From Novosphingopyxis sp965218915 (lineage in GTDB: Bacteria > Pseudomonadota > Alphaproteobacteria > Sphingomonadales > Sphingomonadaceae): 64,000 nucleotides of DNA. The DNA lies in contig NZ_OZ244708.1 of NCBI RefSeq assembly GCF_965218915.1, positions 1,364,001 through 1,428,000 on the forward strand, written 5' to 3'. The notes beneath the pieces are model-generated. The model searched no databases, was not told the DNA's origin, and was given only the letters and a program-made list of their open reading frames with translations. The position numbers and the translations under genes were made by a program. Positions 40,575 to 49,556 of the stretch are shown here, in pieces; within the stretch, counting starts at the first letter, position 1, and the number at the start of each line of letters is the position of its first letter.

Positions 40575-41219
40575 TTGAAAAAATTCCTCTTCGTCGCTAC
40601 CGGCCTCGCCTTCGTTCTGGGTGGCTGTTCCAAACAAGGCGACCTCGATCTGTCGAGCGGCGTGGGCGTCAATGTCGTGCGTTCGGGCTGTCCGATCGTC
40701 GGCGTGCCGGAGGGGCTGGGCGACATCACCATTTTTCGCGCCGGCGGGGCGCAGAATTTCTCGGATCTGGACGTGGTCGCGAATATTACCGAGGTGCGCG
40801 GCAGCTGCAACGACAGCGGCGCTAAAATCTTCAGTCAGGTCGATTTCGACGTGCAGGCGCGCCGTTACGACACACGCGCGGCGCGGGAGGTGAGTCTGCC
40901 CTATTTCTCGGTGGTGACGCAGGGCGGCAGCGCGGTGGTCGCCAAGCGGGTCGGCGAAGTGACGCTCCGCTTCGCAGCCGGCCAGGAACGCGCTTCGACC
41001 CGCGCCAGCGCGACGGCCTATGTCGATGCCGCCGCGGCCAACCTGCCCGAGGATATTCGGCGGCGCATCACCCGGCCGCGCAAGGCGGGCGATGCCGACG
41101 CCGCGCTCGATCCGCTCGCCCAGCCCGATGTGCGCGCCGCCATCGCGCGGGCGACGTTCGAGCATTTCGTCGGCTTTCAGCTGACCGAAGATCAGCTGCG
41201 CTACAACGTGACGCGCTAG
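40575..41219 (+). CDS. Uncharacterised lipoprotein
   Basis: 214 residues. The start is taken as the TTG at 40575, with AAAGGA nine bases ahead, giving a clean lipoprotein signal (FLFVATGLAFVLGGC, Cys18). The mature protein has two more cysteines (VRSGCPIVG, VRGSCNDSG), probably bridged, and looks beta-rich in the first half, with a helical C-terminus (LAQPDVRAAIARATFEHFVG). I recognise no family beyond small sphingomonad envelope lipoproteins. It lies 16 bases before the membrane glycosyltransferase-like gene, so the two probably share a transcript. Confidence 0.7.
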   Translation: MKKFLFVATGLAFVLGGCSKQGDLDLSSGVGVNVVRSGCPIVGVPEGLGDITIFRAGGAQNFSDLDVVANITEVRGSCNDSGAKIFSQVDFDVQARRYDTRAAREVSLPYFSVVTQGGSAVVAKRVGEVTLRFAAGQERASTRASATAYVDAAAANLPEDIRRRITRPRKAGDADAALDPLAQPDVRAAIARATFEHFVGFQLTEDQLRYNVTR

Positions 41220-41235
41220 AGCTGCGGCTTTTGCG

Positions 41236-42708
41236 GTGACCGGTGGGGGAAAAGTCTGGCCAACGGGCGGGCGCACGGCACTGCTCCTGTTCGCGTTCGT
41301 CTGGCTGAGCTGCGGCTATTTCGGCTCCTGGGCGTTCAATCCGAACAATACCACGCGCCTGTTCGCCGCGATTTCGCTGGTCGAGGAGGGCGATGCGACG
41401 ATCGACCAGTTCCAGCATCTGTCGATGGACCACGCCCGGTTCGGCGATCATTATTACACCGACAAGGCGCCGGGCATGACGATCATGGCGATGCCCGCGG
41501 TGTGGATCGCCGACAAGCTCACCGGCGAGCAGTCGATCTATTTTCCTCCCAGTCAGGGGGACATCGGCTTCAACAAATATATGATCCTGAGGACCTGGCT
41601 CGCCGCGTTCATGTCCTCCGCGCTGTTGGTGGCGCTCGGCACCGTGGCCCTGTTCTGGACCGGGCTGTCGCTCACCGGCAACCGCGGCGCGGCGCTGTTC
41701 GGTGCGCTGGCCTATGCGTTCGCTACTCCGACTTGGGGCTGGGCGACGACGATCTTCGGCCATGCCAGCGTCGGCGCGCTGCTTCTGATCGGCTTGGCGG
41801 GATTGCGTTACATCGCGGTATCGCCCGAGCTGGACGAATCGCCGCGTGACCGGAGCGTCGATGGGGCGGCGGCGCTTGCCGCTTTCGCGCTCGGCTGGGC
41901 GCTGGTGGTCGAGCATCAGGCGGTGTTCGCCGTGTTCGCCATGCTGGTCTACGGTTTGTGGGCGACTCGGCAGCTGTCGGCCGCGTTGCGGCTGCGGCTG
42001 CTGGCGGTGGGCGTGGTCGCGGGGCTGATCGCGCTGGCGCCGTTGGCGATCTACAATCTGGTGGCGTTCGATACGATCTTGCGCGTCGGCTATGAGGGCG
42101 TGGTCGGGTTCGAGGGCATGGATCAGGGCGTGATGGGCCTGACCTATCCCAAGCCCGATGTGCTGTGGGAAATCCTGTTCGGCGCGCGCCGCGGGATATT
42201 GTGGCTCTCGCCGCTGCTGGTGCTGGCGCCGGTCGGCCTGGTCTGGATGACCCGGCGGGAGGAGCAGCGCTCCGCCGCATGGCTGTGCATCGCCGGCGCG
42301 GTCATCTATTTCCTGCTCAACGCGGCTTATATCTATTGGGACGGCGGCAACAGTACCGGGCCACGACACGCCATGCCGGCCATGGCGTTTCTGGGGCTGG
42401 CGCTCACCGGTTTCTGGGCGATCGCGCGGCACCCGGCTTGGAAGCTGCTGGCGGCGGCGCTGTTCGCCGTCAGCGCGTTCATCGGCCTGATGATCGCCTC
42501 GGCCAACGTCACCGCTTATGCCGGCGAGGCGGATACGCTGCGGGTGGAAATCTATGCCCGGTTCATGGACGGCAATATTCGCGCGGTTCCGATCCAGTGG
42601 TTCGACTGGTCGTGGACGGCGGCGATTGCGCTCTATGGTGGGATCGCGGCGATCTTCGCGCTGCTGATCTGGCTTTCGCTGCGCCGGGATGCCAAGGCGG
42701 CGGTCTGA
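41236..42708 (+). CDS. Polytopic membrane protein, GT-C glycosyltransferase-like
   Basis: 490 residues with about 10-11 transmembrane helices. After the first helix comes NNTTRLFAAISLVEEGDATI, then a periplasmic loop with HYYTDKAPGMTIMAMPAVW; an acidic residue followed by DKAPG (76-80) is the arrangement seen in GT-C enzymes that use polyprenyl-phosphate sugars. The conserved GGNSTGPRHAMPAMAFL block near 370 supports this. The sugar and acceptor are unknown; lipid A, O-antigen or protein could be targets. Start is a GTG. It precedes argS by 36 bases. Confidence 0.65.
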   Translation: MTGGGKVWPTGGRTALLLFAFVWLSCGYFGSWAFNPNNTTRLFAAISLVEEGDATIDQFQHLSMDHARFGDHYYTDKAPGMTIMAMPAVWIADKLTGEQSIYFPPSQGDIGFNKYMILRTWLAAFMSSALLVALGTVALFWTGLSLTGNRGAALFGALAYAFATPTWGWATTIFGHASVGALLLIGLAGLRYIAVSPELDESPRDRSVDGAAALAAFALGWALVVEHQAVFAVFAMLVYGLWATRQLSAALRLRLLAVGVVAGLIALAPLAIYNLVAFDTILRVGYEGVVGFEGMDQGVMGLTYPKPDVLWEILFGARRGILWLSPLLVLAPVGLVWMTRREEQRSAAWLCIAGAVIYFLLNAAYIYWDGGNSTGPRHAMPAMAFLGLALTGFWAIARHPAWKLLAAALFAVSAFIGLMIASANVTAYAGEADTLRVEIYARFMDGNIRAVPIQWFDWSWTAAIALYGGIAAIFALLIWLSLRRDAKAAV

Positions 42709-42744
42709 GGCTTTCGCCAGACGCTTTCAAACGAGTTGACCCCG

Positions 42745-44472
42745 ATGACGATCTACCAGACCTATTCCGCGCTCGTGAGCGAGGCGCTCGACGCGCTGAC
42801 TGCCGAGGACGTGCTGCCCGCCGGTCTGTCCCGTGACAGGATGACGGTCGAGCCTCCGCGCGATCCGTCGCATGGCGATCTCGCCTGCAACGCGGCGATG
42901 GTGCTGGCGAAGCCCGCCGGCGTGAATCCGCGTGATCTGGCCGAGAAGCTTGCCGAAAAGCTGCGCGCGGTCGATCACGTCCGTTCGGTCGAAATCGCCG
43001 GGCCGGGCTTTCTCAACCTGCGTCTCGACGATGCGATCTGGCAGGCCGAACTGCGCGAGATCGCGGCGCGGGGGGCCGATTACGGGCGCTCGGACATGGG
43101 CGAGGGCGTGTCGGTCAATATCGAATATGTCTCGGCCAACCCCACCGGCCCGATGCATATGGGCCATTGCCGCGGCGCCGTGGTCGGCGATGCGCTGGCC
43201 AGTGTGCTGGAGTTCGCCGGGCATCAGGTTACGCGAGAATATTATATCAACGATGCCGGCGGCCAGATCGATACGCTCGCCCGCTCGGTCCATTTGCGCT
43301 ACCGCGAGGCGCTGGGCGAGGATGTCGGTACCGTCCCCGAAGGTCTCTATCCCGGCGACTATCTGATTCCCACCGCGCTGCGACTGGCAGACGACTATGG
43401 CGGTCGCTTTGCCGCCGCGCCGGAAAGCGAATGGTTGGCGCTGTTCGGCCGCGAGACGGTGACGGACATGATGGCGCTGATCCGCGCCGACCTCGCCCTG
43501 CTGGGCGTGCATCACGACGTGTTCGCCTCCGAAGCCGCGGTCCAGGCGAGCGGCGCGGTCGACCGCTTGCTGCAGGCGCTGGAAGAAAAGGGCCTCGTCT
43601 ATCGCGGCACGCTCGAACCGCCCAAGGGCAAGGTCGTGGAGGATTGGGAGCCGACCGAGCTGCTCCTGTTCCGCTCGACACGGTTCGGCGACGATCAGGA
43701 CCGCCCGTTGCAAAAGGCCAATGGAGAGTGGACCTACTTCGCCTCCGATTCCGCCTATCATCTCCGGAAGATCGAGGCCTCGGACGAATTGATCGACATA
43801 TGGGGCGCCGACCATGCGGGCACGGTCAAGCGCACCAGGGCGGCGGTGGCGGCCCTGACCGGCGGCGCGACGCCGTTCGACGTGAAGCTGGTTCAGATGG
43901 TCAAGCTGCTGCGCGGCGGCGCGCCGGTCAAGATGTCCAAGCGCTCGGGCTCGTTCGTGACGCTGGCCGAGGTGGTCGAGGAGGTCGGCAAGGATGCGGT
44001 CCGCTTCACCATGCTCACCCGCAAGGCCGATGCGCAGATGGATTTCGATTTCCTGGCTGTGGTCGAGGCATCGAAGGACAATCCGGTGTTCTACGTACAA
44101 TATGCCCATGCCCGCATCCGGTCGACGCTGCGCAAGGCCGAGGCGGAGCTGGGCGTCACACCGTCGGACGCGCATCTCGCCCTGCTTGGCGAGGAAGAGA
44201 ACGCGCTGATCCGGCTCGCTGCGCAGTTCCCCCGGATCGTCGAATCCGCCGCTTCGGCGCGCGAACCGCACCGCATCGCCTTCTATCTCGGCGACCTCGC
44301 AGCGGCGTTTCACGCGTTCTGGAATCTCGGCAATGATCGTCCCGATAAGCGCATCATTATGACACAGGATGCGGATGCCACCGCAGCGAGGCTTTATCTT
44401 GCCGCGCAAATCGGGCAAATTATCCGCAACGGGCTCGCTTTGATGGGGGTTGAAGCCGCCGAAAGCATGTAG
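42745..44472 (+). CDS. argS: Arginyl-tRNA synthetase
   Basis: 575 residues. It charges tRNA-Arg. The class I HIGH-type motif is in SANPTGPMHMGHCRGAVVGD near residue 137 and the KMSK motif is present as VKMSKRSGSF near 396, although many ArgRS lack it. The N-terminal Add-1 domain (first ~90 residues) and C-terminal DALR anticodon-binding domain (FYVQYAHARIRSTLRKAE, ending NGLALMGVEA) are complete. A TTG nine bases upstream could also serve, but ATG 42745 is preferred. It begins the run argS-SPOR-nagZ-scpAB-tatABC conserved in Alphaproteobacteria. Confidence 0.97.
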   Translation: MTIYQTYSALVSEALDALTAEDVLPAGLSRDRMTVEPPRDPSHGDLACNAAMVLAKPAGVNPRDLAEKLAEKLRAVDHVRSVEIAGPGFLNLRLDDAIWQAELREIAARGADYGRSDMGEGVSVNIEYVSANPTGPMHMGHCRGAVVGDALASVLEFAGHQVTREYYINDAGGQIDTLARSVHLRYREALGEDVGTVPEGLYPGDYLIPTALRLADDYGGRFAAAPESEWLALFGRETVTDMMALIRADLALLGVHHDVFASEAAVQASGAVDRLLQALEEKGLVYRGTLEPPKGKVVEDWEPTELLLFRSTRFGDDQDRPLQKANGEWTYFASDSAYHLRKIEASDELIDIWGADHAGTVKRTRAAVAALTGGATPFDVKLVQMVKLLRGGAPVKMSKRSGSFVTLAEVVEEVGKDAVRFTMLTRKADAQMDFDFLAVVEASKDNPVFYVQYAHARIRSTLRKAEAELGVTPSDAHLALLGEEENALIRLAAQFPRIVESAASAREPHRIAFYLGDLAAAFHAFWNLGNDRPDKRIIMTQDADATAARLYLAAQIGQIIRNGLALMGVEAAESM

Positions 44473-44519
44473 CGTACCGGATCGCAAGAGGGTCCGTGCG
44501 CGAATAGGGGACGAGTGCA

Positions 44520-45176
44520 ATGAGCGACGATGTTAGGCGCGATCTGGATTTGGGTGATGACGATAGTCTGCCCTGGCTCGAGACGGCGGACGAGTATGAT
44601 CGGTCCGATGGTCCTTCCACCGGCAAGGTGGTGGGTCTGGTGCTTGCCGGATTGGTCGTGATCGCGCTCGTCATCGGCGGTATTTATGCGTTTCAAAGCG
44701 GTGAGAACGACAGCGCGGGCAATGGCGATCTGATTGCCGCGCAGGAAGGCGACTACAAGGTCGCCCCCGCGGATCCGCAAGGCAAGATCTTCGAAGGTGA
44801 AGGCGACGCCGCCTTCGCCGCGAGCGAAGGCAAGTCGCGCGAAAGTAACGTGGTTCCGGCCAAGGCGGCGGCGCCGCCCAAATCGACCAGGACACCCGCC
44901 GCCGCAGGGAAGGGAACTGCGCCCGTTGCTCCGGCAAGCGGGGGTGTGCTGGTGCAATTGGCTGCGCTGGCCAGCGAAACCGCCGCCGAACGGCAATGGA
45001 CCACGCTGATCGGTCAATATGACTATCTCAAGGACATGCGCCATCGCGTGGTGTCCGCGCAGGTCGAGGGGCGCACGGTCTATCGGCTGAGCGCGGTCTC
45101 GTCCGACCGGGCGAACGCCGACGGCCTCTGCCAGCGGATCAAGAGCGACGGCGGCAGCTGCCTGATCGCCAAATGA
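44520..45176 (+). CDS. SPOR-domain envelope protein
   Basis: 218 residues. A charged cytosolic N-terminus (about 40 residues), one membrane helix (VVGLVLAGLVVIALVIGGIY), a disordered periplasmic linker rich in Ala/Pro/Lys, and a C-terminal SPOR domain from about 142 to 218 (GVLVQLAALASETAAERQWT, HRVVSAQVEGRTVYRLSAV, LCQRIKSDGGSCLIAK). SPOR domains bind peptidoglycan stripped of stem peptides at division sites. The gene between argS and nagZ encodes such a protein in many Alphaproteobacteria, which supports a septal role. Confidence 0.9.
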   Translation: MSDDVRRDLDLGDDDSLPWLETADEYDRSDGPSTGKVVGLVLAGLVVIALVIGGIYAFQSGENDSAGNGDLIAAQEGDYKVAPADPQGKIFEGEGDAAFAASEGKSRESNVVPAKAAAPPKSTRTPAAAGKGTAPVAPASGGVLVQLAALASETAAERQWTTLIGQYDYLKDMRHRVVSAQVEGRTVYRLSAVSSDRANADGLCQRIKSDGGSCLIAK

Positions 45177-45457
45177 GCGCCTGACGGTAAAACCGCTGGT
45201 GGGATGATTTTGATATGATCCCTTTCGTCATTGCGAGGAGCCGTAGGCGACGAAGCGATACAGTGCTGCAATGGCTCTGGATTGCTTCGCCTGCGGCTCG
45301 CAATGACGGAAGAAGCGATGTGAACTGAGATTTATCCGCCAACAAAAATCCTACAGCTTTCCCCCGTCCATCCACAGACTTTTCCACCGCTTGCTTGCTC
45401 GCGAATCGCCGGGAGTCTAGGATCGCGTTCAACTGAACTCGGTTGGGACGCGCATCG
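45177..45457. other. 281-bp gap: family A repeat and presumed nagZ promoter
   Basis: The left half holds a family A inverted repeat (45226-45308). The right half, 45309-45457, is unique and AT-richer (GAGATTTATCCGCCAACAAA) and probably contains the nagZ-scpAB-tatABC promoter, although no certain core element was found. No gene. Confidence 0.55.
45226..45308. repeat. Dispersed inverted-repeat element, family A, copy 3
   Basis: An 83-bp copy from CGTCATTGCGAGGAGCCGTA to GGCTCGCAATGACG with inner GGCTCTGGATTGCTTCGCC. It is shorter than copies 1 and 2 because part of the left inner arm (the CAATCCAG block) is missing. Confidence 0.85.
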
Positions 45458-46465
45458 ATGATCGCTGCCATATTCGGCATATCCGGGCTGGAACTGATCC
45501 CCTCAGAACGCGATTTTCTGCGCGAGGCCGAGCCGGCGGGCTATATCCTGTTCGGGCGCAATTTTTCGGACAAGGCGCAGACCCGCGCGCTTACCGATAG
45601 CCTGCGCGCGCTGCACGGGCGGGGCGACCTGCCGATCATGGTTGATCAGGAAGGCGGCCGTGTGCAGCGGATGAAGCCCCCGGTCTGGCCCGAATTTCCC
45701 GCTGGCCGGCGCTTCGCCGATCTTTACCGTCTGTCGCCCATCGCCGGGATCGAGGCGGCGCGGCTCAACGCGCAGGCGCTCGGCGCTTCGCTCGCCGAGG
45801 TCGGCATCACCATCGATTGCCTGCCCTTGCTCGACGTGCGCCAGCCCGGCGCGAGCGACGTGATCGGCGACCGCGCGCTCGGCGAAGAACCCATGCAGGT
45901 GGCCGCCCTGGGCCGCGCGGTGCTGGACGGTCTCGGCCGCGCGGGCGTGGGGGGGATCGTCAAGCATATCCCGGGACACGGACGCGCGGCGGTCGACAGT
46001 CACAAATCGCTGCCCGTGGTGGAGGCGAGCGCCGAACAGCTGGAGCGCGACATCGAGCCGTTCCGCACATTGTCACACGCGCCGATGGCGATGACCGCGC
46101 ATATCGTTTTCACCGCTTGGGATGCGACCCGCCCCGCCACGCTCTCACCCGTTGTGATCGAAGACGTGATTCGGCGAAAGATCGGTTTCGACGGGCTGCT
46201 CTTCAGCGACGATCTCGACATGGAAGCGCTCGACGGGACCGTTCCGCAGCGCGCCGAGGCGGCGGTCAGGGCGGGCTGCGACATCGCGCTCAACTGCTGG
46301 GCGAAAATGGATGATATGGCCGGGATAGCCAACCGGCTGGGGACCATCGGACCCGAGGCGAAGCGGCGGCTCGAAGCGGCCTGCGTCAGCCTTGGCGCGG
46401 CCGCGCCCCCCGAGCATTCGGAAGAGCTGGTCGCCAGGCGCGACGAGTTGCTGGCGCTGGTGTGA
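45458..46465 (+). CDS. nagZ: Beta-N-acetylhexosaminidase (GH3), peptidoglycan recycling
   Basis: 335 residues, the single-domain GH3 NagZ length. It removes N-acetylglucosamine from anhydromuropeptides in the cytosol, linking wall recycling with AmpC-type induction in some bacteria. MVDQEGGRVQRMKPP near 63 is substrate-binding, KHIPGHGRAAVDSHKSLP near 173 contains the catalytic Asp/His loop, and the nucleophile aspartate lies in GLLFSDDLDMEAL near 251. Start at ATG 45458. The stop overlaps the GTG of scpA. Confidence 0.95.
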   Translation: MIAAIFGISGLELIPSERDFLREAEPAGYILFGRNFSDKAQTRALTDSLRALHGRGDLPIMVDQEGGRVQRMKPPVWPEFPAGRRFADLYRLSPIAGIEAARLNAQALGASLAEVGITIDCLPLLDVRQPGASDVIGDRALGEEPMQVAALGRAVLDGLGRAGVGGIVKHIPGHGRAAVDSHKSLPVVEASAEQLERDIEPFRTLSHAPMAMTAHIVFTAWDATRPATLSPVVIEDVIRRKIGFDGLLFSDDLDMEALDGTVPQRAEAAVRAGCDIALNCWAKMDDMAGIANRLGTIGPEAKRRLEAACVSLGAAAPPEHSEELVARRDELLALV

Positions 46466-47241
46466 ACGCGCTCGTCCATGACGATTTCGAGGGTCTGCCG
46501 CCGGGGCGCCCGGGGCGCGAGCCCGAACAGCTGACGCTCGACATCGACGGCTGGGAGGGGCCGCTTGATCTGCTGCTCTCGCTCGCGCGTGGGCAAAAGG
46601 TCGATCTGCGGCAGATTTCGATCCTCGAACTGGCCGAGCAATATCTCGTTTATGTAGAGAATGCGCGCTCGCTGAAGCTGGAGCTTGCCGCCGATTATCT
46701 CGTCATGGCCGCCTGGCTCGCCTTTCTCAAATCGGCGCTGCTGCTGCCCAGGGACGAACAGGCCGATCCTTCGCCTGAAGAGCTGGCGCTGCGGCTGCAG
46801 CTGCGCCTGGAACGACTCAACGCGATGCGCGATGCGGGCGCGCGGCTGATGGCGCGCGACCGCGACGGGCGCGATGTCTTTCCCCGCGGCGATCCCGAAG
46901 GGCTGCGGGTGATCGATGAGCGCATATGGGACTGCGATTATTTCACGCTGGTGAGCGGCTATGGCCAGCTTCGCGCGCGTAGCGAGCCCGCGCTGCACAT
47001 CGTCAAACGCCGCGCGGTCGTGACGCTGGAAGAGGCGATCGACCGGCTGTCGCGCATGATGGGGCACGCCGTCGAATGGACGCGGATCGAGCGATTTCTC
47101 GCCAAGTCGGACAGTCCGGAACTGCGCAAGTCATCGCTCGCGTCGGGATTCGTGGCGGCGCTTGAGCTGGCGCGGCAGGGCAAGGTCGAGCTCGGTCAGG
47201 ATGGCATTTTCGCGCCGCTGATGCTGAAGGCGCGGCGATGA
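46462..47241 (+). CDS. scpA: Segregation and condensation protein A
   Basis: 259 residues, GTG start overlapping the nagZ stop. ScpA is the kleisin that bridges the SMC heads with ScpB in chromosome compaction. LTLDIDGWEGPLDLLLSLAR followed by GQKVDLRQISILELAEQYL (residues 25-60) is the hallmark N-terminal domain that binds SMC, and a winged-helix C-terminus (VEWTRIERFLAK, LASGFVAALELARQGKVELG) closes the protein. Its stop overlaps the scpB start by four bases. Confidence 0.95.
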   Translation: MNALVHDDFEGLPPGRPGREPEQLTLDIDGWEGPLDLLLSLARGQKVDLRQISILELAEQYLVYVENARSLKLELAADYLVMAAWLAFLKSALLLPRDEQADPSPEELALRLQLRLERLNAMRDAGARLMARDRDGRDVFPRGDPEGLRVIDERIWDCDYFTLVSGYGQLRARSEPALHIVKRRAVVTLEEAIDRLSRMMGHAVEWTRIERFLAKSDSPELRKSSLASGFVAALELARQGKVELGQDGIFAPLMLKARR

Positions 47242-47873
47242 GCGGGCTCGCCGATGAGCTGCGCGCGGTCGAAGCGACCTTGTTTGCCGCCGAGCATGCG
47301 ATGACGGCCGAGCAGATTCGCGCCTATGTCGGCGATGCGATCGATATCCCGGCGGCACTGGCCGTGCTGGAAGCGCATTATGTCGGGCGCGGTATCGAGC
47401 TGGTACGGCGCGGCCAAGCTTGGCGGTTCCAGACCGCCCCCGATCTGGGGCGGCTGCTCAGGCGCGAGCGCAAGCAGTTGCGGCGCCTCAGCCGCGCGGG
47501 TGTCGAGACGCTGGCGATCATCGCCTATCACGAGCCGGTCAGCCGCGCCGAGATCGAGGCGATCCGCGGCGTGCAGATCAGCAAGGGCACGCTCGATGTG
47601 CTGATGGAGGCGGGCTGGGTGCGGCCGACGGGGCGGCGCGAGGTGCCGGGGCGCCCGCTGATCTACGCCACCACGCCGGAATTTCTCGTCTATTTCGGGT
47701 TGGAGAGCCGCCGCGACCTGCCCGGGATCGATGAACTGAAGGCGGCGGGCCTGCTCGATCCCGTCGATGAAGCGTTCGATGCGCTCGATTTTGACGATCC
47801 GGATCGGGACGGCGTAGAGGATTCGGAGCGGCGCAACGACGATCTGCTGGAAAGCGGCGCCGACAACGCCTAG
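47238..47873 (+). CDS. scpB: Segregation and condensation protein B
   Basis: 211 residues. Two winged-helix domains: the first from ELRAVEATLFAAEHAMTAEQ to FQTAPDLGRLLRR, the second with RLSRAGVETLAIIAYHEPVS, RAEIEAIRGVQISKGTLDVL, GRREVPGRPLIYATTPEFL and FGLESRRDLPGIDEL. ScpB dimers wrap ScpA and stimulate the SMC complex. An acidic tail of about 40 residues follows. It overlaps scpA and is followed by tatA after 30 bases. Confidence 0.95.
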   Translation: MSGLADELRAVEATLFAAEHAMTAEQIRAYVGDAIDIPAALAVLEAHYVGRGIELVRRGQAWRFQTAPDLGRLLRRERKQLRRLSRAGVETLAIIAYHEPVSRAEIEAIRGVQISKGTLDVLMEAGWVRPTGRREVPGRPLIYATTPEFLVYFGLESRRDLPGIDELKAAGLLDPVDEAFDALDFDDPDRDGVEDSERRNDDLLESGADNA

Positions 47874-47903
47874 ATAGGACGTACATTATACCGGAGACCC
47901 TTC

Positions 47904-48185
47904 ATGCAACCGAGTATCTGGCAACTTCTGATCGTCGCCGCGCTGGTGCTGATCCTGTTCGGCCGCGGCCGCATCTCCGAAATGATGGGCGATGTCGGCA
48001 AGGGCATCAAAAGCTTTAAAAACGGTATCACCGACGAAGAGCAGGAGCGCGAACGCGTGCGTGAACGTGCGGCAGAGCCGCCGCGCCGGATCGAAGGCAC
48101 GCCGCCTCCCGTCGATGCAACCCGCGAAGTCGAGCGCGATCGCGAACATCAGCGTGAGCACGACCGGGACAATAATTCCAACTGA
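47904..48185 (+). CDS. tatA: Twin-arginine translocase subunit TatA
   Basis: 93 residues: short N-terminal membrane helix (WQLLIVAALVLILFG), the conserved FGRGRI hinge, then an amphipathic helix (SEMMGDVGKGIKSFKNGIT) and a charged tail very rich in Glu and Arg (ERERVRERAAEPPRR). TatA oligomers form the pore that exports folded proteins. GGAGA lies 8 bases before the ATG. It starts the tatABC block. Confidence 0.95.
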   Translation: MQPSIWQLLIVAALVLILFGRGRISEMMGDVGKGIKSFKNGITDEEQERERVRERAAEPPRRIEGTPPPVDATREVERDREHQREHDRDNNSN

Positions 48186-48208
48186 CCGGCCGCGCCGGCG
48201 GAGCATCG

Positions 48209-48625
48209 ATGTTCGATCTCGGCATTTCCGAAATGGCGGTCATCGCGGTGATCGCGATCGTCGCCATCGGACCCAAGCAACTGCCCGAGGCAATGATGAC
48301 CGCAGGCCGCTGGGTCGCGCGGATCCGCGGCGTGATGCGGCAGGTGCGCGAGGGCTTCGACGATATGGTGCGCGAGGCCGAGCTCAAGGACATGGAAAAG
48401 AAGTGGGCCGACGAGAATGCCCGGATCATGCGCGAGCATCCCGCAGGCGCGCTAACCGCTGACGAAGGGCAGATGCGCCCGCTGCCGCCGCCCGCCGAGC
48501 CGAGTTCGTCTCTTCCCGCCGATAACAGCGCGCCGATGATGAAGGGACCGCTCGAGGAACCGGCGGCTGTGCCCGGCGCCGCAGCCGAGCCGTCCGAGCA
48601 GAGCCCCGAGGCCGGCAAGGCATGA
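48209..48625 (+). CDS. tatB: Twin-arginine translocase subunit TatB
   Basis: 138 residues. The N-terminus MFDLGISEMAVIAVIAIVAI with the glutamate E8 and GPKQLPEAMMTAGRWVARIR distinguishes TatB from TatA; an amphipathic helix and Ala/Pro-rich tail follow. TatB joins TatC as receptor for twin-arginine signal peptides. Its stop overlaps the tatC start by four bases. Confidence 0.95.
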   Translation: MFDLGISEMAVIAVIAIVAIGPKQLPEAMMTAGRWVARIRGVMRQVREGFDDMVREAELKDMEKKWADENARIMREHPAGALTADEGQMRPLPPPAEPSSSLPADNSAPMMKGPLEEPAAVPGAAAEPSEQSPEAGKA

Positions 48626-49404
48626 GCGAGATCGACGACAGCAAGGCCCCGCTGCTCGACCATCTGATCGAGCTGCGCAGCCGGTTGATCAAATGCCTGC
48701 TCGCGCTGGTCGTGGCCTTTGCGATCGGCGCCTATTTCGCCGAGGATATTTTCGCGGTGCTGGTGCGCCCGCTGACCGAAGCTTTCCCCCCGGGGCAGGG
48801 CAGGCTGATCTATACCAAATTGTACGAGGCGTTTTTCGTGGAGATTAAGGTGGCATTGTTCACTGCCTTCCTCCTCGCCTTTCCGGTCATCGCGCTGCAG
48901 CTGTGGCGGTTCGTCGCGCCGGGTCTGTACGCGCAGGAAAAGCGCGCCTTTCTGCCGTTCCTGTTCGCCTCGCCGATTCTGTTCACCGCCGGTGCGTCGC
49001 TCGCCTACTTCGTGGTGATGCCGCTCGCCTTCCAGTTTTTCCTCGGTTACGCGGGTACGGCCGGTGGGCTCGACGTGCAGGCCCTGCCCGCGGTCGGCGA
49101 CTATCTCGATCTGGTGATGCGCTTCGTGCTCGCGTTCGGCGTGGCGTTCCAGTTGCCGATCCTGCTGTTGCTGCTGCACCGCGCGGGCATCGTCACCCGC
49201 GAGCAACTGGTCGGCTTTCGTCGCTATATGCTGGTGATCAGCTTTCTTGTCGCCGCGGTGCTGACGCCGCCGGACATCATCTCGCAGTTCATGCTCGGCG
49301 TGCCGCTGGTGCTTCTCTATGAGGTGTCGCTGATCCTGATGCTGATGACGGACCGCAAAAAGGCAAAGGAAAAGGCGACCGAAAAGCTTCGATCGCCTAT
49401 ATAA
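48622..49404 (+). CDS. tatC: Twin-arginine translocase subunit TatC
   Basis: 260 residues with six transmembrane helices. The N-terminal LLDHLIELRSRLIKCLLAL contains the conserved glutamate and arginines of the signal-peptide site; YTKLYEAFFVEIKVALFTAF, FPVIALQLWRFVAPGLYAQE and FALPL-type periplasmic loops (VVMPLAFQFFLGY) follow, then LTPPDIISQFMLGVPLVLLY near the end. It recognises the twin-arginine signal. Last gene of the nagZ-scpAB-tatABC run; it converges with the entericidin gene. Confidence 0.96.
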   Translation: MSEIDDSKAPLLDHLIELRSRLIKCLLALVVAFAIGAYFAEDIFAVLVRPLTEAFPPGQGRLIYTKLYEAFFVEIKVALFTAFLLAFPVIALQLWRFVAPGLYAQEKRAFLPFLFASPILFTAGASLAYFVVMPLAFQFFLGYAGTAGGLDVQALPAVGDYLDLVMRFVLAFGVAFQLPILLLLLHRAGIVTREQLVGFRRYMLVISFLVAAVLTPPDIISQFMLGVPLVLLYEVSLILMLMTDRKKAKEKATEKLRSPI

Positions 49405-49430
49405 TGGTGCCGGGAAATCGGGCGCTGCGA

Positions 49431-49556
49431 TCAGTTGATCGCGTCGTCGCCGGCTTGTCCCACGGATTCTATATCCCGGCCCACGCCCTTGACGGTGTTG
49501 CACGCCGAAACGAGGAAGGTGGCGGCTACCAGGCCGATCAGAACATATTTACGCAT
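49431..49556 (-). CDS. Entericidin A/B family small lipoprotein
   Basis: 41 residues, below the usual size cut-off but convincing: GGAGGATAAAC before the ATG, lipoprotein signal VLIGLVAATFLVSAC with lipobox, then the family's NTVKGVGRDIESVGQAGDDA. Entericidins are tiny outer-membrane lipoproteins induced in stationary phase or osmotic stress. An 11-bp perfect inverted repeat (49585-49624) lies in its leader. A stretch GGAAC about 100 bases upstream on the minus strand could be part of an EcfG stress promoter, but the matching -10 CGTT is not exact. Confidence 0.85.
   Translation of the reverse strand: MRKYVLIGLVAATFLVSACNTVKGVGRDIESVGQAGDDAIN

Noticed and set aside
45360..45400. ATCCACAG-like sequences before nagZ, and TATCCACAG near 15962 before ccrM, as DnaA boxes
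   Set aside because: Isolated sites with mismatches, no clustering and no AT-rich unwinding region; chance matches are likely.
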